DNA from: Streptomyces dengpaensis
GTDB taxonomy: Bacteria > Actinomycetota > Actinomycetes > Streptomycetales > Streptomycetaceae
Length of the DNA stretch: 64,000 bases
Direction of reading: 5' to 3'
Assembly: GCF_002946835.1 (NCBI RefSeq)
Contig: NZ_CP026652.1
Location: 8,432,001 to 8,496,000 of the forward strand
The translations under genes and the position numbers were made by a program. Every line of letters begins with the position of its first letter. Position 1 is the stretch's first letter. The notes beneath the pieces were generated by a model that did no database searches, was not told the origin of the DNA, and saw only the letters and a list, made by a program, of their open reading frames with translations. This document shows, piece after piece, positions 53,331 through 62,414 of the stretch.

Positions 53331-53896
53331 CACAGCACTGCTGGACGGGGTCCGGAGACCGGTGTGGGTCAGCGCGTTTGTGCTGCGCACGGCCCGTGTT
53401 TTCCCTGGACCACCGGGCTTGGTCCAGGGGAAACGCACCGCACCGAACGCACCCGGTGCACCACATCGGTGCGGAGGATGCACACCAGGTGCGCCGCGGA
53501 ATGGGAGGCCGCGGGCCTGCCGGACTCTGACGCAGTCTCCGCCGAGCAGCTGCAGAAGGCACGCACCGGGCTGCAGGTCTGATGCCCGGCGCACCCCAGC
53601 TCTACTTGGCGGTGAGCAGGAACAGCGCGCTGAGAACCATGAAGGCCACGCTGACTGCCGCGCTTATGTCCCCGGCGTTCTGCTGCTGGGTGTGTTTCCA
53701 GGTGACGTTCCCGGGTACTGCTGGGCCCAGTAACTGCCGTGTGGTCAGCTTGCCTCGCGGAAGCGGGCGAGGGCGGCGGCGAGGGCCTGGACGCGGGCTG
53801 CCGGAGCGGAACTCGCGTGGACAAGCCTCCGGGTGTGTGACCCGCTCGATCGCGCCGTGCGGTCGATGCGCTTTCCCGGCCGGTCGGACGGGCGGA
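53331..53896. other. Intergenic, no gene recognised
   Basis: About 565 bp. A minus-strand frame ends in a hydrophobic segment (AAVSVAFMVLSALFLLTAK, stop at 53602) that could be the tail of a membrane protein, but no upstream part supports it. A hairpin with arms CCTGGACCA and TGGTCCAGG lies at about 53406-53429. Confidence 0.4.
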
Positions 53897-54730
53897 TCAG
53901 CGCAGTCCGGCGAAGAGATCGTTCTCGGGTATGGCCGCGCCGGTGGCGTCCTGGACACGTACGAAGGTCTCCATGCCCATCAACTCGCCGAACCTCTCCT
54001 TGCCCATCTTGAGGAAGAAGATGTTCTCGCCCTGACTGGCGTGCGCGGCCAACGCGTCGAACTTCTGACCGCTGAACGCGGTGGTGTCCACCCACGTGGT
54101 GATCTCATCGTCGGGGAGGCCGATCTCGGCCATCGCGGCGGCCTCGGCAGGATCCGGCTCCGGCATGTCCTCATGAAACTCGCGCATGATCTCGCCGAAC
54201 CGCTGCATCATCGAGCGGGGCATCGTGGTCCAGTACACCTTCGGTGCCAGCGCGGTCATCTCCAGCGCCGCCATCGTGATGCGGTGGGCCTGGATGTGGT
54301 CGGGGTGGCCGTAGAAGCCGTTCTCGTCGTAGGTGACGACCACGTCAGGTCGGTAGTGGCGCATGAGTTCCGCGAGTCGGGCCGCGCCTTCCTGCACGGG
54401 GGTCTGCCAGAAGGATCCGGGGGCGTCGTTGCTCGGCCAGCCCGTCATCCCGGAGTCGGCATAGTCCAGCATCTCCAGATCGCTGACCTTCAGGACGTCA
54501 CAGCTCGCCTCAAGTTCTTGACGGCGCATCAAGGCGACCGCCGCCGGATCGTGCCCGGGATCGCCCGGCTTGACACCCCCCGGTCCGTCACCGCAACCGC
54601 CGTCGGTACACGTCACGAGAACCGTGCGGATGCCTTCCGCCGCGTACCGCGCGAGGACCCCACCGGTTCCGGTGGCCTCGTCGTCGGGGTGGGCGTGTAC
54701 TGCCATGAGCGTCAAGGGCCGGTCAGTCAT
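53897..54730 (-). CDS. PIG-L family deacetylase
   Basis: A 277-residue zinc-dependent LmbE-like N-deacetylase. The zinc site is AVHAHPDDEATGTGGVLARY (HPDDE) with the later HPDHIQAHR. Relatives are MshB and Mca of mycothiol metabolism and GlcNAc deacetylases in natural-product pathways. GGVKPGDPGHDPA and TYDENGFYGHPDH match Mca/MshB-like spacing. ATG 54730 is chosen because GGAGGACTG lies upstream and similarity starts there. With no pathway neighbours, the substrate is open; mycothiol S-conjugate amidase or a paralogue is likely. Confidence 0.9.
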   Translation of the reverse strand: MTDRPLTLMAVHAHPDDEATGTGGVLARYAAEGIRTVLVTCTDGGCGDGPGGVKPGDPGHDPAAVALMRRQELEASCDVLKVSDLEMLDYADSGMTGWPSNDAPGSFWQTPVQEGAARLAELMRHYRPDVVVTYDENGFYGHPDHIQAHRITMAALEMTALAPKVYWTTMPRSMMQRFGEIMREFHEDMPEPDPAEAAAMAEIGLPDDEITTWVDTTAFSGQKFDALAAHASQGENIFFLKMGKERFGELMGMETFVRVQDATGAAIPENDLFAGLR

Positions 54731-55135
54731 GAAACAGTCCTCCTGCAGAAATACGTCTTGGTCCGAGTGCGCGGCGGGCGTACCGCGATCCTGGGGCCCG
54801 GATCCTGGTGGGGCGGACGACCTTGTGGTCTCCGTGTTCCCCGCCCGTGCGGCGCCGGTCCCTCGGTCGATGCAACCGTGCCGGCCGGACCGGCTGTTCC
54901 CGGCGCGGCCGCTTGGCCTTCCAGGCGTCGGCGTTTCAACGCGAACGAGGTACAGGCGCGACCTGCCTGTCTCAGCGCCACGTCGGATCCGACTTCCATC
55001 CGGCACCAGCCGTGAGATTCCGACACGAAACTTCTCTGAACCAAGCGCCCGGTGGGCTCGTGCGGAGCGGGCTCCGCAGGGTGGGCTGGGCGGTCGGCGG
55101 GCTGACCTGACCAGCGGCTTGGCGTCTGTGGGTGG
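54731..55135. other. Intergenic, no gene recognised
   Basis: About 405 bp between the deacetylase start and the CDF fragment. No gene or clear regulatory site was recognised. Confidence 0.45.
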
Positions 55136-55435
55136 TCAGTCGCAGCCGGGACGGCAGCCGCACGCTTCGTCTGAGTCGGCCGCGGCCGGGACCGCTGCGG
55201 CGGTGGGGGTCGCGCAGCAGCCTTTGCCTTTCCAGGCGTCGCGGCCTTCTTTGGCGGCGACGGCCGCGATGACCAAGGCGGCGATCGGGTCGGCCCAGGA
55301 CCAGCCGAGGGCGGCGTTGAGGATCAGGCCGACCAGGAGCACGGCCGAGAGGCAGGTACACAGCAGGGTCTGTTTGGAGTCGGCGACCGCGCTGGCGGAG
55401 CCGAGTTCGGCCTTGGGACTGGTGAGCTCGCATGT
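55136..55435 (-). pseudogene. Cation diffusion facilitator, C-terminal fragment
   Basis: The minus strand reads SPKAELGSASAVADSKQTLL then CTCLSAVLLVGLILNAALGW and WADPIAALVIAAVAAKEGRD, the last two helices of a CDF/cation transporter. It ends in a Cys-rich tail (GKGCCATP and CGCRPGCD). The N-terminal helices are missing upstream of about 55435. The Cys tail hints at metal binding. Confidence 0.7.
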
Positions 55436-55594
55436 TCAGGTGTCGCCTCTTCGCGGCCGACTCCAAATGGGGCTCGCGCTGAGTGATCAGCGCGAGCTCG
55501 GCGGACGTCGATCGCCAGGGGCTACCGCTGCCTGGCGCGGACAACGTGCGAAGGCGCCCGACCATGCCAGAAGGCACCAAGGCAGCCCTTGCTG

Positions 55595-56305
55595 TCAGGG
55601 GAAGTCCGGGCACTCCTCGGCAAAGCCCTGCGAGACGGGCTGCCATACGCCGTGGTCCTCACGCACGCTCAGCCGATCCGCTTCCTCCGCAGTCTCGATC
55701 AGCTGAGCGGTGGTCAAGGGGACGGCCGCCGCGAAGACCCTCCCGAGGTGGTGGCAGTGCAGCATCGGGCGGAGTTCCTCCGAGTACGGCTCATCGGCGA
55801 CCGCGAAGAGATCGGGCAGGGTCCAGCCCAGCGGACCGGCTACGGCAGATAGCTGCTGGCGCCGGTGCGGACTCGGCTCCCAGCGCCACACCATCCCGTA
55901 CAGCGTGCTGAGGGACAGTCCCATGAACGGCAGGTCGCGGATGCCGAAGCCGCGATTGCGGATCAACCCGCCGAGTACGGCGGCGAACCTGGTCTCGGCG
56001 GGGCGGGGGTACGGCCAGGCCGGCTGCACGAACGGTCCCGGGGCGGCGACGCGGGGCAGCGAGCGGACGAAAGCCTCCAGCGCGGCGAGCTGCGAGTGGT
56101 CGCAGTAACTGACGCGGTATGCGAACTGCCTCATGACCCTGGCGTCGCGCTCCGGGGGAAGGAGTTCCGCCGGCACCGGGTGGCCTGCGACAACGAGAAG
56201 GTCGGCGGCCGGTATGTCGAGTTCGGCGGCAAGTTCGGTGAGTCGCTGCGGGGCGGTGTCAGTTCCGCTCGCGGCGAGGCTGCTCAGGATGGTGGCCCGT
56301 TCCAT
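55595..56305 (-). CDS. XRE-like HTH conserved actinobacterial protein
   Basis: A 236-residue protein. A helical N terminus (ERATILSSLAASGTDTAPQR to DLLVVAGHPVPAELLPP) is followed by a second HTH-like region (LGGLIRNRGFGIRDLPFMGL then SLSTLYGMVWRWEPS) and a repeat of LGWTLPDLFAVADEP similar to ELDIPAADLLVVAGHP. The two repeats suggest tandem XRE-like modules. Such genes recur in Streptomyces beside small integrase-like genes; an integrase fragment lies 62 bp upstream here. Probably a DNA-binding regulator; no target is evident. Confidence 0.6.
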   Translation of the reverse strand: MERATILSSLAASGTDTAPQRLTELAAELDIPAADLLVVAGHPVPAELLPPERDARVMRQFAYRVSYCDHSQLAALEAFVRSLPRVAAPGPFVQPAWPYPRPAETRFAAVLGGLIRNRGFGIRDLPFMGLSLSTLYGMVWRWEPSPHRRQQLSAVAGPLGWTLPDLFAVADEPYSEELRPMLHCHHLGRVFAAAVPLTTAQLIETAEEADRLSVREDHGVWQPVSQGFAEECPDFP

Positions 56306-56367
56306 GTGGTGAAGGTAGCGGGTGGGCTGCCAGGACAGCCGGGGCCGCAGGAGTTCGCGGTTGGGGC

Positions 56368-56646
56368 TCACCTTCGGTGATCGCCCGGGGCGTATCGGCT
56401 CCAGGTTCCACCGGCTTCGACGACCAGGTGGGTGGTGGTCTTGTCGTGGTAGCCGAGGGCCCGAGCGACGACGGGAGCGGGGGCTTGGAGGACCAGTTGG
56501 CGGATCGCTGAGGTCCGGCCGCGCTGGGCGGGAACTCCGGCGGCTCGGAGTTGGTCGAGCAGGCTGGTCGGATCCATCGGATGCCCGGGCTGTCGGCTTG
56601 CCTGCCGCTGAGAACCCGAACTGCGGCCTCGCTCGTCCTGCTCCAC
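56368..56646 (-). pseudogene. Tyrosine-integrase-like C-terminal fragment
   Basis: The minus strand reads DPTSLLDQLRAAGVPAQRGR then TSAIRQLVLQAPAPVVARAL and GYHDKTTTHLVVEAGGTWSR, the C-terminal catalytic region of a Streptomyces integrase-like family (ALGYH-KTTTRL). Upstream residues are absent. It pairs with the XRE-like gene downstream, as in related loci. Confidence 0.6.
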
Positions 56647-56985
56647 CCCATGTGATCAAGCAGGACCAGGCCCAGGGAAACGAAACTGCTAATGGCTGCA
56701 AATCCCTCTGTTGCAGGGGCGATTGGCGTCGCCGTCCGCGCACCCGGGCATGGCTTCATCATCCCAGGACCGGCCCGTCACGCGCAGACTCAGCCCGGGA
56801 CCCCATGTCCAATAAGTTGCTTTTGCGGCATCGTTGGTTCGGGAGTGTCCAGGGGGCCAACTCCGCCCGCCCGCAGGCCCAAGAGCCGCCACCCGGCCCC
56901 ATCAGGGCTCATGGCTCACGGCCAGGGCGTCAAGCCCCCTCGTTGGTGCAGCCGCGTCCACACTCCGCTTGCCGCCCGCCCTCTG
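56647..56985. other. Intergenic, no gene recognised
   Basis: About 340 bp up to the IS1182 left end. No gene recognised. Confidence 0.45.
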
Positions 56986-58698
56986 TCTAGAAGGCTGCTG
57001 AAAATCTTGTTGTTGGGGCTGTCCGGCCGTGGGCCGGGCGGCCCTTGTCGCTATGCGGTGGCCGGGGTGAGGTGCCAGGTGGTGCCGGTTCGGGTGAGTC
57101 CGAGGTTGATCAGTCGGCGGAGGTTGAGGGCGGCGGCGCGGTGGTGGAGCCAGATGTTGTTGGCGATGATGCCGCGGTGCGGGACGCGGCGGTTGCCCTT
57201 GGCGACCAGCCAGGCGATGGCGCGTTCGACCGGGGGCCGCCATCTGCGGTATTCGGCCTGCCAGGCTGGGTCGGCCGCCTCTCGCCGGGCGGCGGTCAGC
57301 AGTTGGTGCTGGGGATGGACGTTGAGGGTGCGTCCGGTCTTGGAGGTGGTGCAGCGCCCGCGCAGGGGGCAGTCGGCGCAGAGGTGTTTGAACTGGGCGG
57401 TGCGGGCGCCGTCCGCTTTGACCTGGCCGAGGTTGGCGGTGCGTCCGGCCGGGCAGGTCGCGGTGCCGGCGGCTGGGTCGATGCGGAAGTCGTCGATGGT
57501 GAAGCCGCCGGGGATCACCTGTCGCAGCGGCGGTGGCTTGATGACCAGGGTGTGGCCTGCGGCCTGCAACTGTTCGCGCAGGTCGCCGGTCCCGTAGGCG
57601 GAGTCGCCGAGCACGGTTAATGCGCCGTCCTCCCCGTCCAGCAGTTCACCGGCAACGGCCGCTTCGTGGCTGCCGGGACCATAGCCGCCGGTGAGGGCGA
57701 CGGCGGTGAACAGCCCGCTCTCCGGCTCGAAGGAGACGTGTCCTTTGAAGCCGTCCTGGTGGCGGGTGCGGTTTTTGTGGATGTGCCGGGCGTCGGGATC
57801 GACGGTGGACACCGTCCGGTCGGGCACGGTGCGCTGGGCGATGCGCCAGCGCCCGTCGCGTCCGTCGGAGTCGGGGGCCGGCTCGACGTCCTGCCCGGCG
57901 ACCAGGGCCAGCAGGCCCACCGCGTTCGCGGCCTTCTCGCCCAGCTCCCGCTCGGGCAGGTGCCCGAGCAGGTTGAGGGCGTCGGTGACCAGCGCATCGA
58001 CCAGCGCGGCGCGCGCCTGCTCGTCGTTCCAGGCGATCTTCGGTTTGCCCGGGTCGGTGTAGTCGTGCGCGTGGCAGTGCTCTGCGGCCACCTCCTGGGC
58101 TCCGGGGACCTCGCGGATCACCCGGCGGATGGCGGAGATGATCTGGGTAACGGTGTCCTGGGTGGCCACCGCGTCATCGAGGACGGTGGAGTCCAGCGCC
58201 CGCCGCTGCCTGCCCTTGAGTACGCCGGTCGCGGCCACGACTTCCTTGACCTTGGTGAAGATCCGCATCGGATCGGCCGAGTGGCGCAGACGGCGCCTAA
58301 AGTACGTCAGCAGCGACGGATCGAATGCCATGTCGTACAAGCCCAGCCCGCAGGCCGCTTTCCACCGCAGATCACACCGCAGTTCCTGGACCGTCTCGAA
58401 GTCCGACAACCCCTGCAGGCTCTGCAGCACCACGGTCGCGGCCAGGACCTGCGGCGGCAGACTCGGACGGCCGTTGGACGAGGGATACATGTCGGCGAAC
58501 ATCGACGGCGGGAACAGTGCCTCCCGGTGCTCGGCCAGGAACGCAAACACGCTCCCGGCCGGGATCAACTCCCGGCAGGTCTCCCACACATCCGGCCCGG
58601 CCATCTCCCCGGCCCATTCCCCCTGCATGCCTACAAGACTGGCCCCGGCCCGGCCGGGCCGGGGCCAGAACCCGCAACATTTTCAGTGATCTTCTAGA
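56986..58698 (-). mobile_element. IS1182-family insertion sequence, intact
   Basis: Terminal repeats TCTAGAAGGCTGCTGAAAAT at 56986 and the mirrored TCTAGAAGATCACTGAAAAT ending at 58698. They share TCTAGAAG and CTGAAAAT. One full-length transposase lies inside on the minus strand. Confidence 0.88.
57051..58628 (-). CDS. IS1182-family transposase
   Basis: A 525-residue DDE transposase. The N-terminal domain has SVFAFLAEHREALFPPSMFA and the conserved YPSSNGRPSLPPQVLAATVV. The catalytic core is seen as ALDSTVLDDAVATQDT, VLGDSAYGTGDLREQL and a C-terminal ERAIAWLVAKGNRRVPHRGI. A four-Cys region (CPAG, CADCPLRGRC) is typical. No frameshift; probably active. Confidence 0.93.
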   Translation of the reverse strand: MQGEWAGEMAGPDVWETCRELIPAGSVFAFLAEHREALFPPSMFADMYPSSNGRPSLPPQVLAATVVLQSLQGLSDFETVQELRCDLRWKAACGLGLYDMAFDPSLLTYFRRRLRHSADPMRIFTKVKEVVAATGVLKGRQRRALDSTVLDDAVATQDTVTQIISAIRRVIREVPGAQEVAAEHCHAHDYTDPGKPKIAWNDEQARAALVDALVTDALNLLGHLPERELGEKAANAVGLLALVAGQDVEPAPDSDGRDGRWRIAQRTVPDRTVSTVDPDARHIHKNRTRHQDGFKGHVSFEPESGLFTAVALTGGYGPGSHEAAVAGELLDGEDGALTVLGDSAYGTGDLREQLQAAGHTLVIKPPPLRQVIPGGFTIDDFRIDPAAGTATCPAGRTANLGQVKADGARTAQFKHLCADCPLRGRCTTSKTGRTLNVHPQHQLLTAARREAADPAWQAEYRRWRPPVERAIAWLVAKGNRRVPHRGIIANNIWLHHRAAALNLRRLINLGLTRTGTTWHLTPATA

Positions 58699-59095
58699 TG
58701 ATGCTGAGCAGCAGATAACAGCGAGGCCGGTTCACCCGGCCCGCGGATGTCCTTGAACTGCTACTGGCTGCAACGTATCGACAGGGACACACACGGCAGG
58801 GGCACGTTGGCGCGTACCCCGCCCGCACCAAGCCGGTACCCCTGCGGGTACGGGCTTCGTCGTTGCCACCACGCGATTGCCGCCCGGTACGGTGCCGGGA
58901 TCCCCCTGGTCGAGCCCGGGCCCGCCATGCCCTCATCTATTGCAAGAGCGGATGCTGTTCGCCTCGCGCAACGCTGCCTCTCTCCGGGCGGGATCGCCAG
59001 TCTTCGACGCCCCCCTAGGGCTGGGGGAGTGGGTCGCGCGTAAGGGAGTCCGAGTGCGGCGATGGGGAGATGCGGGAGTTGATCTCGGCGACGCC
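58699..59095. other. Intergenic between two ISs, no gene recognised
   Basis: About 400 bp. It contains the C-rich/G-rich hairpin CCCCCCTAGGGCTGGGGGAG at about 59010, of a type common in Streptomyces intergenic DNA. No coding signal. Confidence 0.5.
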
Positions 59096-59186
59096 TGAAT
59101 TCTGACCCTCTGACGGCGGATCAAAAGTGACCCTCTCGGTGGTCTTCGCCTGAACCTGATCTTGATCGGAAGGTCAGGAGGGAAGG

Positions 59187-60428
59187 GTGATCCGCGTGGA
59201 GGACTGGGCAGAGATCCGCAGGCTGCACCGGGCCGAGCAGATGCCGATCCGGGCGATCGCCCGGCATCTGGGCATCTCGAAGAACACGGTGAAGCGTGCA
59301 CTGGCGAGTGACCGGCCGCCGAAGTACGAGCGGCCGGCCAAGGGCTCGGTGGTCGACGCGGTCGAGGTGCAGATCCGTGAGCTGCTCAGGGAGACCCCGA
59401 CGATGCCTGCCACGGTGATCGCCGAGCGGATCGGATGGGAGCGCGGGATGACGGTCCTCAAGGAGCGGGTGCGGGAACTGCGGCCCGCCTACGTTCCCGT
59501 CGATCCGGTCTCCCGCACGACCTATCAGCCGGGCGAGCTGGCCCAGTGCGACCTGTGGTTTCCCGACGCGGACATCCCGCTCGGCTACGGGCAGACGGGG
59601 CGTCCGCCGGTGCTGGTGATGGTGTCCGGCTACTCGCGGGTGATCGCCGCGCGGATGCTGCCCTCCCGCACGACCGGCGACCTGATCGACGGGCACTGGC
59701 GGCTGCTGAACGGGTGGGGCGCCGTGCCCAAAACGCTGGTCTGGGACAACGAGGCCGGGGTCGGCCGCGGCAGGCTCACCGCAGAGTTCGCCGCGTTCGC
59801 CGGCCTGCTCGCCACCAAGATCTACCTCTGCAGGCCCCGTGACCCCGAGGCGAAAGGGCTGGTCGAACGCGCGAACGGTTATCTCGAGACCTCGTTCCTG
59901 CCCGGCCGCACGTTCAGCGGCCCCGGCGACTTCAACACCCAGCTGACCACCTGGCTGGCGGTTGCCAACCGGCGCCTGCACCGCACCCTTAAGGCCCGTC
60001 CCGCCGACCGCTGGGAGACCGACCGGGCCGGGATGCTCACCCTGCCGCCCGTCGACCCGCCCGCCTGGTGGCGGATGCAGACCCGCATCGGGCGTGACCA
60101 CTACGTCCGCGTCGATACCAACGACTACTCCGTGCACCCCGAGGCGATCGGACGCACCGTCACCGTGCTCACCGACAACGACGAGGTCATCGCGCTGGCG
60201 CCCGGCGGCGTGATCGTCGCCCGCCACCCCCGCTGCTGGGCCCGCCACCAGACCCTCACCGATCCCGATCACGCCGCTGCGGGCCAGACGATGCGCGGGC
60301 AGGCCCGCCATCAGCAGGCCGCCCAGGCCGAGGCCGGCCCGCTCGTCGAGGTCGAGCAACGCGAACTCGGCGCCTATGACCGGCTGTTCACCGTCATCGA
60401 AGGCGGCGGCGACAGGGAGGCCGGCTGA
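59187..60428 (+). CDS. istA: IS21-family transposase IstA
   Basis: A 413-residue DDE transposase. N-terminal HTH: RAEQMPIRAIARHLGISKNT. Catalytic core: QCDLWFPDADIPL, LVWDNEAGVGRG and DPEAKGLVERANGYLE. A C-terminal beta region (YSVHPEAIGRTVTVLTDNDE) is typical of IstA. Start GTG 59187. Its stop overlaps the istB start (TGATG). No lesion seen. Confidence 0.93.
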   Translation: MIRVEDWAEIRRLHRAEQMPIRAIARHLGISKNTVKRALASDRPPKYERPAKGSVVDAVEVQIRELLRETPTMPATVIAERIGWERGMTVLKERVRELRPAYVPVDPVSRTTYQPGELAQCDLWFPDADIPLGYGQTGRPPVLVMVSGYSRVIAARMLPSRTTGDLIDGHWRLLNGWGAVPKTLVWDNEAGVGRGRLTAEFAAFAGLLATKIYLCRPRDPEAKGLVERANGYLETSFLPGRTFSGPGDFNTQLTTWLAVANRRLHRTLKARPADRWETDRAGMLTLPPVDPPAWWRMQTRIGRDHYVRVDTNDYSVHPEAIGRTVTVLTDNDEVIALAPGGVIVARHPRCWARHQTLTDPDHAAAGQTMRGQARHQQAAQAEAGPLVEVEQRELGAYDRLFTVIEGGGDREAG

Positions 60429-61252
60429 TGCCTCGCACCACCAGTGCCCCGGCCCAAAGCACCGGAGCGGGCCGCAGGACCGGCTCCCAGACCATCGCCG
60501 ACCTCGCTTTCCTCGCCCGCGCGATGAAGGCCCCGGCCCTGCTGGACGCCGCCGACCGGCTCGCCGAACGCGCCCGCAAGGAGTCCTGGACCCACGCCGA
60601 ATACCTCGTCGCCTGCCTCCAACGCGAAGTGTCCGCCCGCGAATCACACGGCGGCGAGGCGAGAGTACGTGCCGCCCGCTTCCCCGCGATCAAGACGATC
60701 GAGGAGCTCGACGTCACCCATCTGCGCGGCATGACGCGACAACAGCTCGCGCATCTGGGCACGTTGGACTTCATCGCCGGCAAGGAGAACGCCGTCTTTC
60801 TGGGCCCGCCGGGCACGGGCAAGACACACCTGGCGATCGGCCTCGCGGTCCGCGCCTGCCAGGCCGGACACCGCGTCGCCTTCGCCACCGCCGCCGAGTG
60901 GGTCGACCGCCTGGCCGCTGCCCACCACTCCGGACGGCTCCAGGCCGAGCTCACCAAGCTGAGCCGCTACCCGCTGATCGTGGTGGACGAGGTCGGCTAC
61001 ATCCCCTTCGAAGCCGAGGCCGCGAACCTGTTCTTCCAGCTCATCTCGAACCGATACGAACGCGCGTCCGTGATCGTCACCAGCAACAAACCCTTCGGAC
61101 GCTGGGGAGAGGTCTTCGGCGACGAGACCGTCGCCGCCGCCATGATCGACCGCCTCGTCCACCACGCCGAGGTCCACTCCCTCAAAGGCGACTCATTCCG
61201 CATGCGAGGACGCGAACTCGGACGCGTCCCCGCCACTACCGACAACGACTGA
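60428..61252 (+). CDS. istB: IS21-family helper ATPase IstB
   Basis: A 274-residue AAA+ ATPase that assembles with IstA for target selection. Walker A GPPGTGKTH, Walker B LIVVDEVGYIPF, sensor SVIVTSNKPFGRWGEVFGDE. Length is normal. Coupled to istA by a one-base overlap. Confidence 0.93.
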   Translation: MPRTTSAPAQSTGAGRRTGSQTIADLAFLARAMKAPALLDAADRLAERARKESWTHAEYLVACLQREVSARESHGGEARVRAARFPAIKTIEELDVTHLRGMTRQQLAHLGTLDFIAGKENAVFLGPPGTGKTHLAIGLAVRACQAGHRVAFATAAEWVDRLAAAHHSGRLQAELTKLSRYPLIVVDEVGYIPFEAEAANLFFQLISNRYERASVIVTSNKPFGRWGEVFGDETVAAAMIDRLVHHAEVHSLKGDSFRMRGRELGRVPATTDND

Positions 61253-61312
61253 AACGACCGAACCGAAGACACCCGGGTCAGATTTCACCTGTCCAGACTG
61301 GGTCCGAGTTCA

Positions 61313-62027
61313 GCCGCCGCCGACAGTTGATGGCGGCCGCGAAGTACCGTCAGCCCAGGCAGGGGACGGGCTTGGCTGGTGTGGGGGCGCCGGCGGAGGA
61401 AGTGATGGTCAGGGAAGGGATACCCAAGATCCGGTGTGGGGAACGGGAAGGGCCGGCCGTCGCCGCGGTCGGGTCAGCGGCCGTGACGCCCGAACAGGTG
61501 CTGCCAGAACGTGGAGCGTCTCCCGTGCCAGCGTGCCCAGATGAGTTCTTCGCTGGATGGGCCGGTGAACTGCTGGCGCGGCGACATCTGGACGTACGCC
61601 GAGCGCCGCGAGCGTGGAGGCGGCCGCCCGGCCGGAACGACGGATCGCCGCTGCCCCTACGACGGCGATCCCCGTCTGGACCAGGCCCGCACCGCGGTCA
61701 AGGCAAACCCCGGAACTCCTGCAGCCCAACTCGCCGGCCAGCTGGCCCACGAGCACGGCGGCACCGCCATCGTCCGCAGCGCGCGACAGCACCCCGAGGA
61801 CTGACCCGCGGCGATGAGCAGAGGGGTGCTTACGCCTTTAGTCGCCCTGGGGACCATCCCCGCGGGCGCGGGGACGGTTACATGATCGGCCGGACAAGTC
61901 CTGACTGAAGCTCCGGCCAGGATGCATCCACCGGCCGGGGCTCGAGAGGTCCCGCCCCCCGGGAGCTCACGTGGTTCGGGAACCCCAAGATGGTGCTGTG
62001 ACGCCACTGCGTAACGGCTACTAACCG
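61313..62027. other. Intergenic, no gene recognised
   Basis: About 715 bp after IS21. One plus-strand frame ends in QARTAVKANPGTPAAQLAGQ and stops at 61804; it looks protein-like for about 55 codons but has no family match and no start with a ribosome site. It may be a remnant cut by IS21. Confidence 0.4.
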
Positions 62028-62309
62028 TTACAGGGCGCGGGCGGTCTTCGGTGGCTCTTCGAAGAAGAACGGGGTCGGTGCGACGCCAAGCCCAATCCAC
62101 GAGGGCCCCAGGCCCTGGCCTTTGCGCTTTGCCCGCTGAGCCAGCAAGGCGATGATGCCGGCAGACGCCGCCACAACTTTGCTGGCGGTGGAGTCTGGGA
62201 TCGCGGCAGCCACGATAGCTACGGCAGATGCCGAGTCTGCAAGGTCCTCGGTCTGTTCCTTGGTGAAGTAGATCGTCAGGCCGAACCGCTTGCGCTCGTA
62301 ATGCACCAT
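62028..62309 (-). CDS. Small hypothetical protein with a hydrophobic helical core
   Basis: A 93-residue protein. A basic N terminus (MVHYERKRFGLTIYFTKEQT) leads to a long Ala/Val/Ile-rich helical segment (SAVAIVAAAIPDSTASKVVA, then ASAGIIALLAQRAKRKGQG), then PSWIGLGVAPTPFFFEEPP. The Pro in the middle suggests a helical hairpin. The layout resembles small membrane-active peptides such as toxins or bacteriocin precursors, but no family is assigned. GGGGATGCC before the ATG is an acceptable ribosome site. It stands alone upstream of the frameshifted methyltransferase. Confidence 0.6.
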   Translation of the reverse strand: MVHYERKRFGLTIYFTKEQTEDLADSASAVAIVAAAIPDSTASKVVAASAGIIALLAQRAKRKGQGLGPSWIGLGVAPTPFFFEEPPKTARAL

Positions 62310-62414
62310 GGCATCCCCCAGATTTCTGCAGTGGTATGCCCGTTGCCTCTCGCCCTTAAATGCCCGGACATGGAGCGGCCCCGGCCGGGATTCCGGTCCG
62401 GCCGGGGCCGCGGT

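Larger units (their letters stand above)
59096..61312 (+). mobile_element. IS21-family insertion sequence, intact
   Basis: The left end (TGAATTCTGACCCTCTGA at 59096) and the mirrored right end (TGAACTCGGACCCAGTCTG, ending 61312) share TGAA-TC-GACCC and an internal TGACCC repeat. It contains istA and istB overlapping by one base. Confidence 0.85.

Noticed and set aside
58780..58860. Possible riboswitch or tRNA in the IS1182-IS21 gap
   Set aside because: Only short GC hairpins typical of the genus; no conserved RNA family features.
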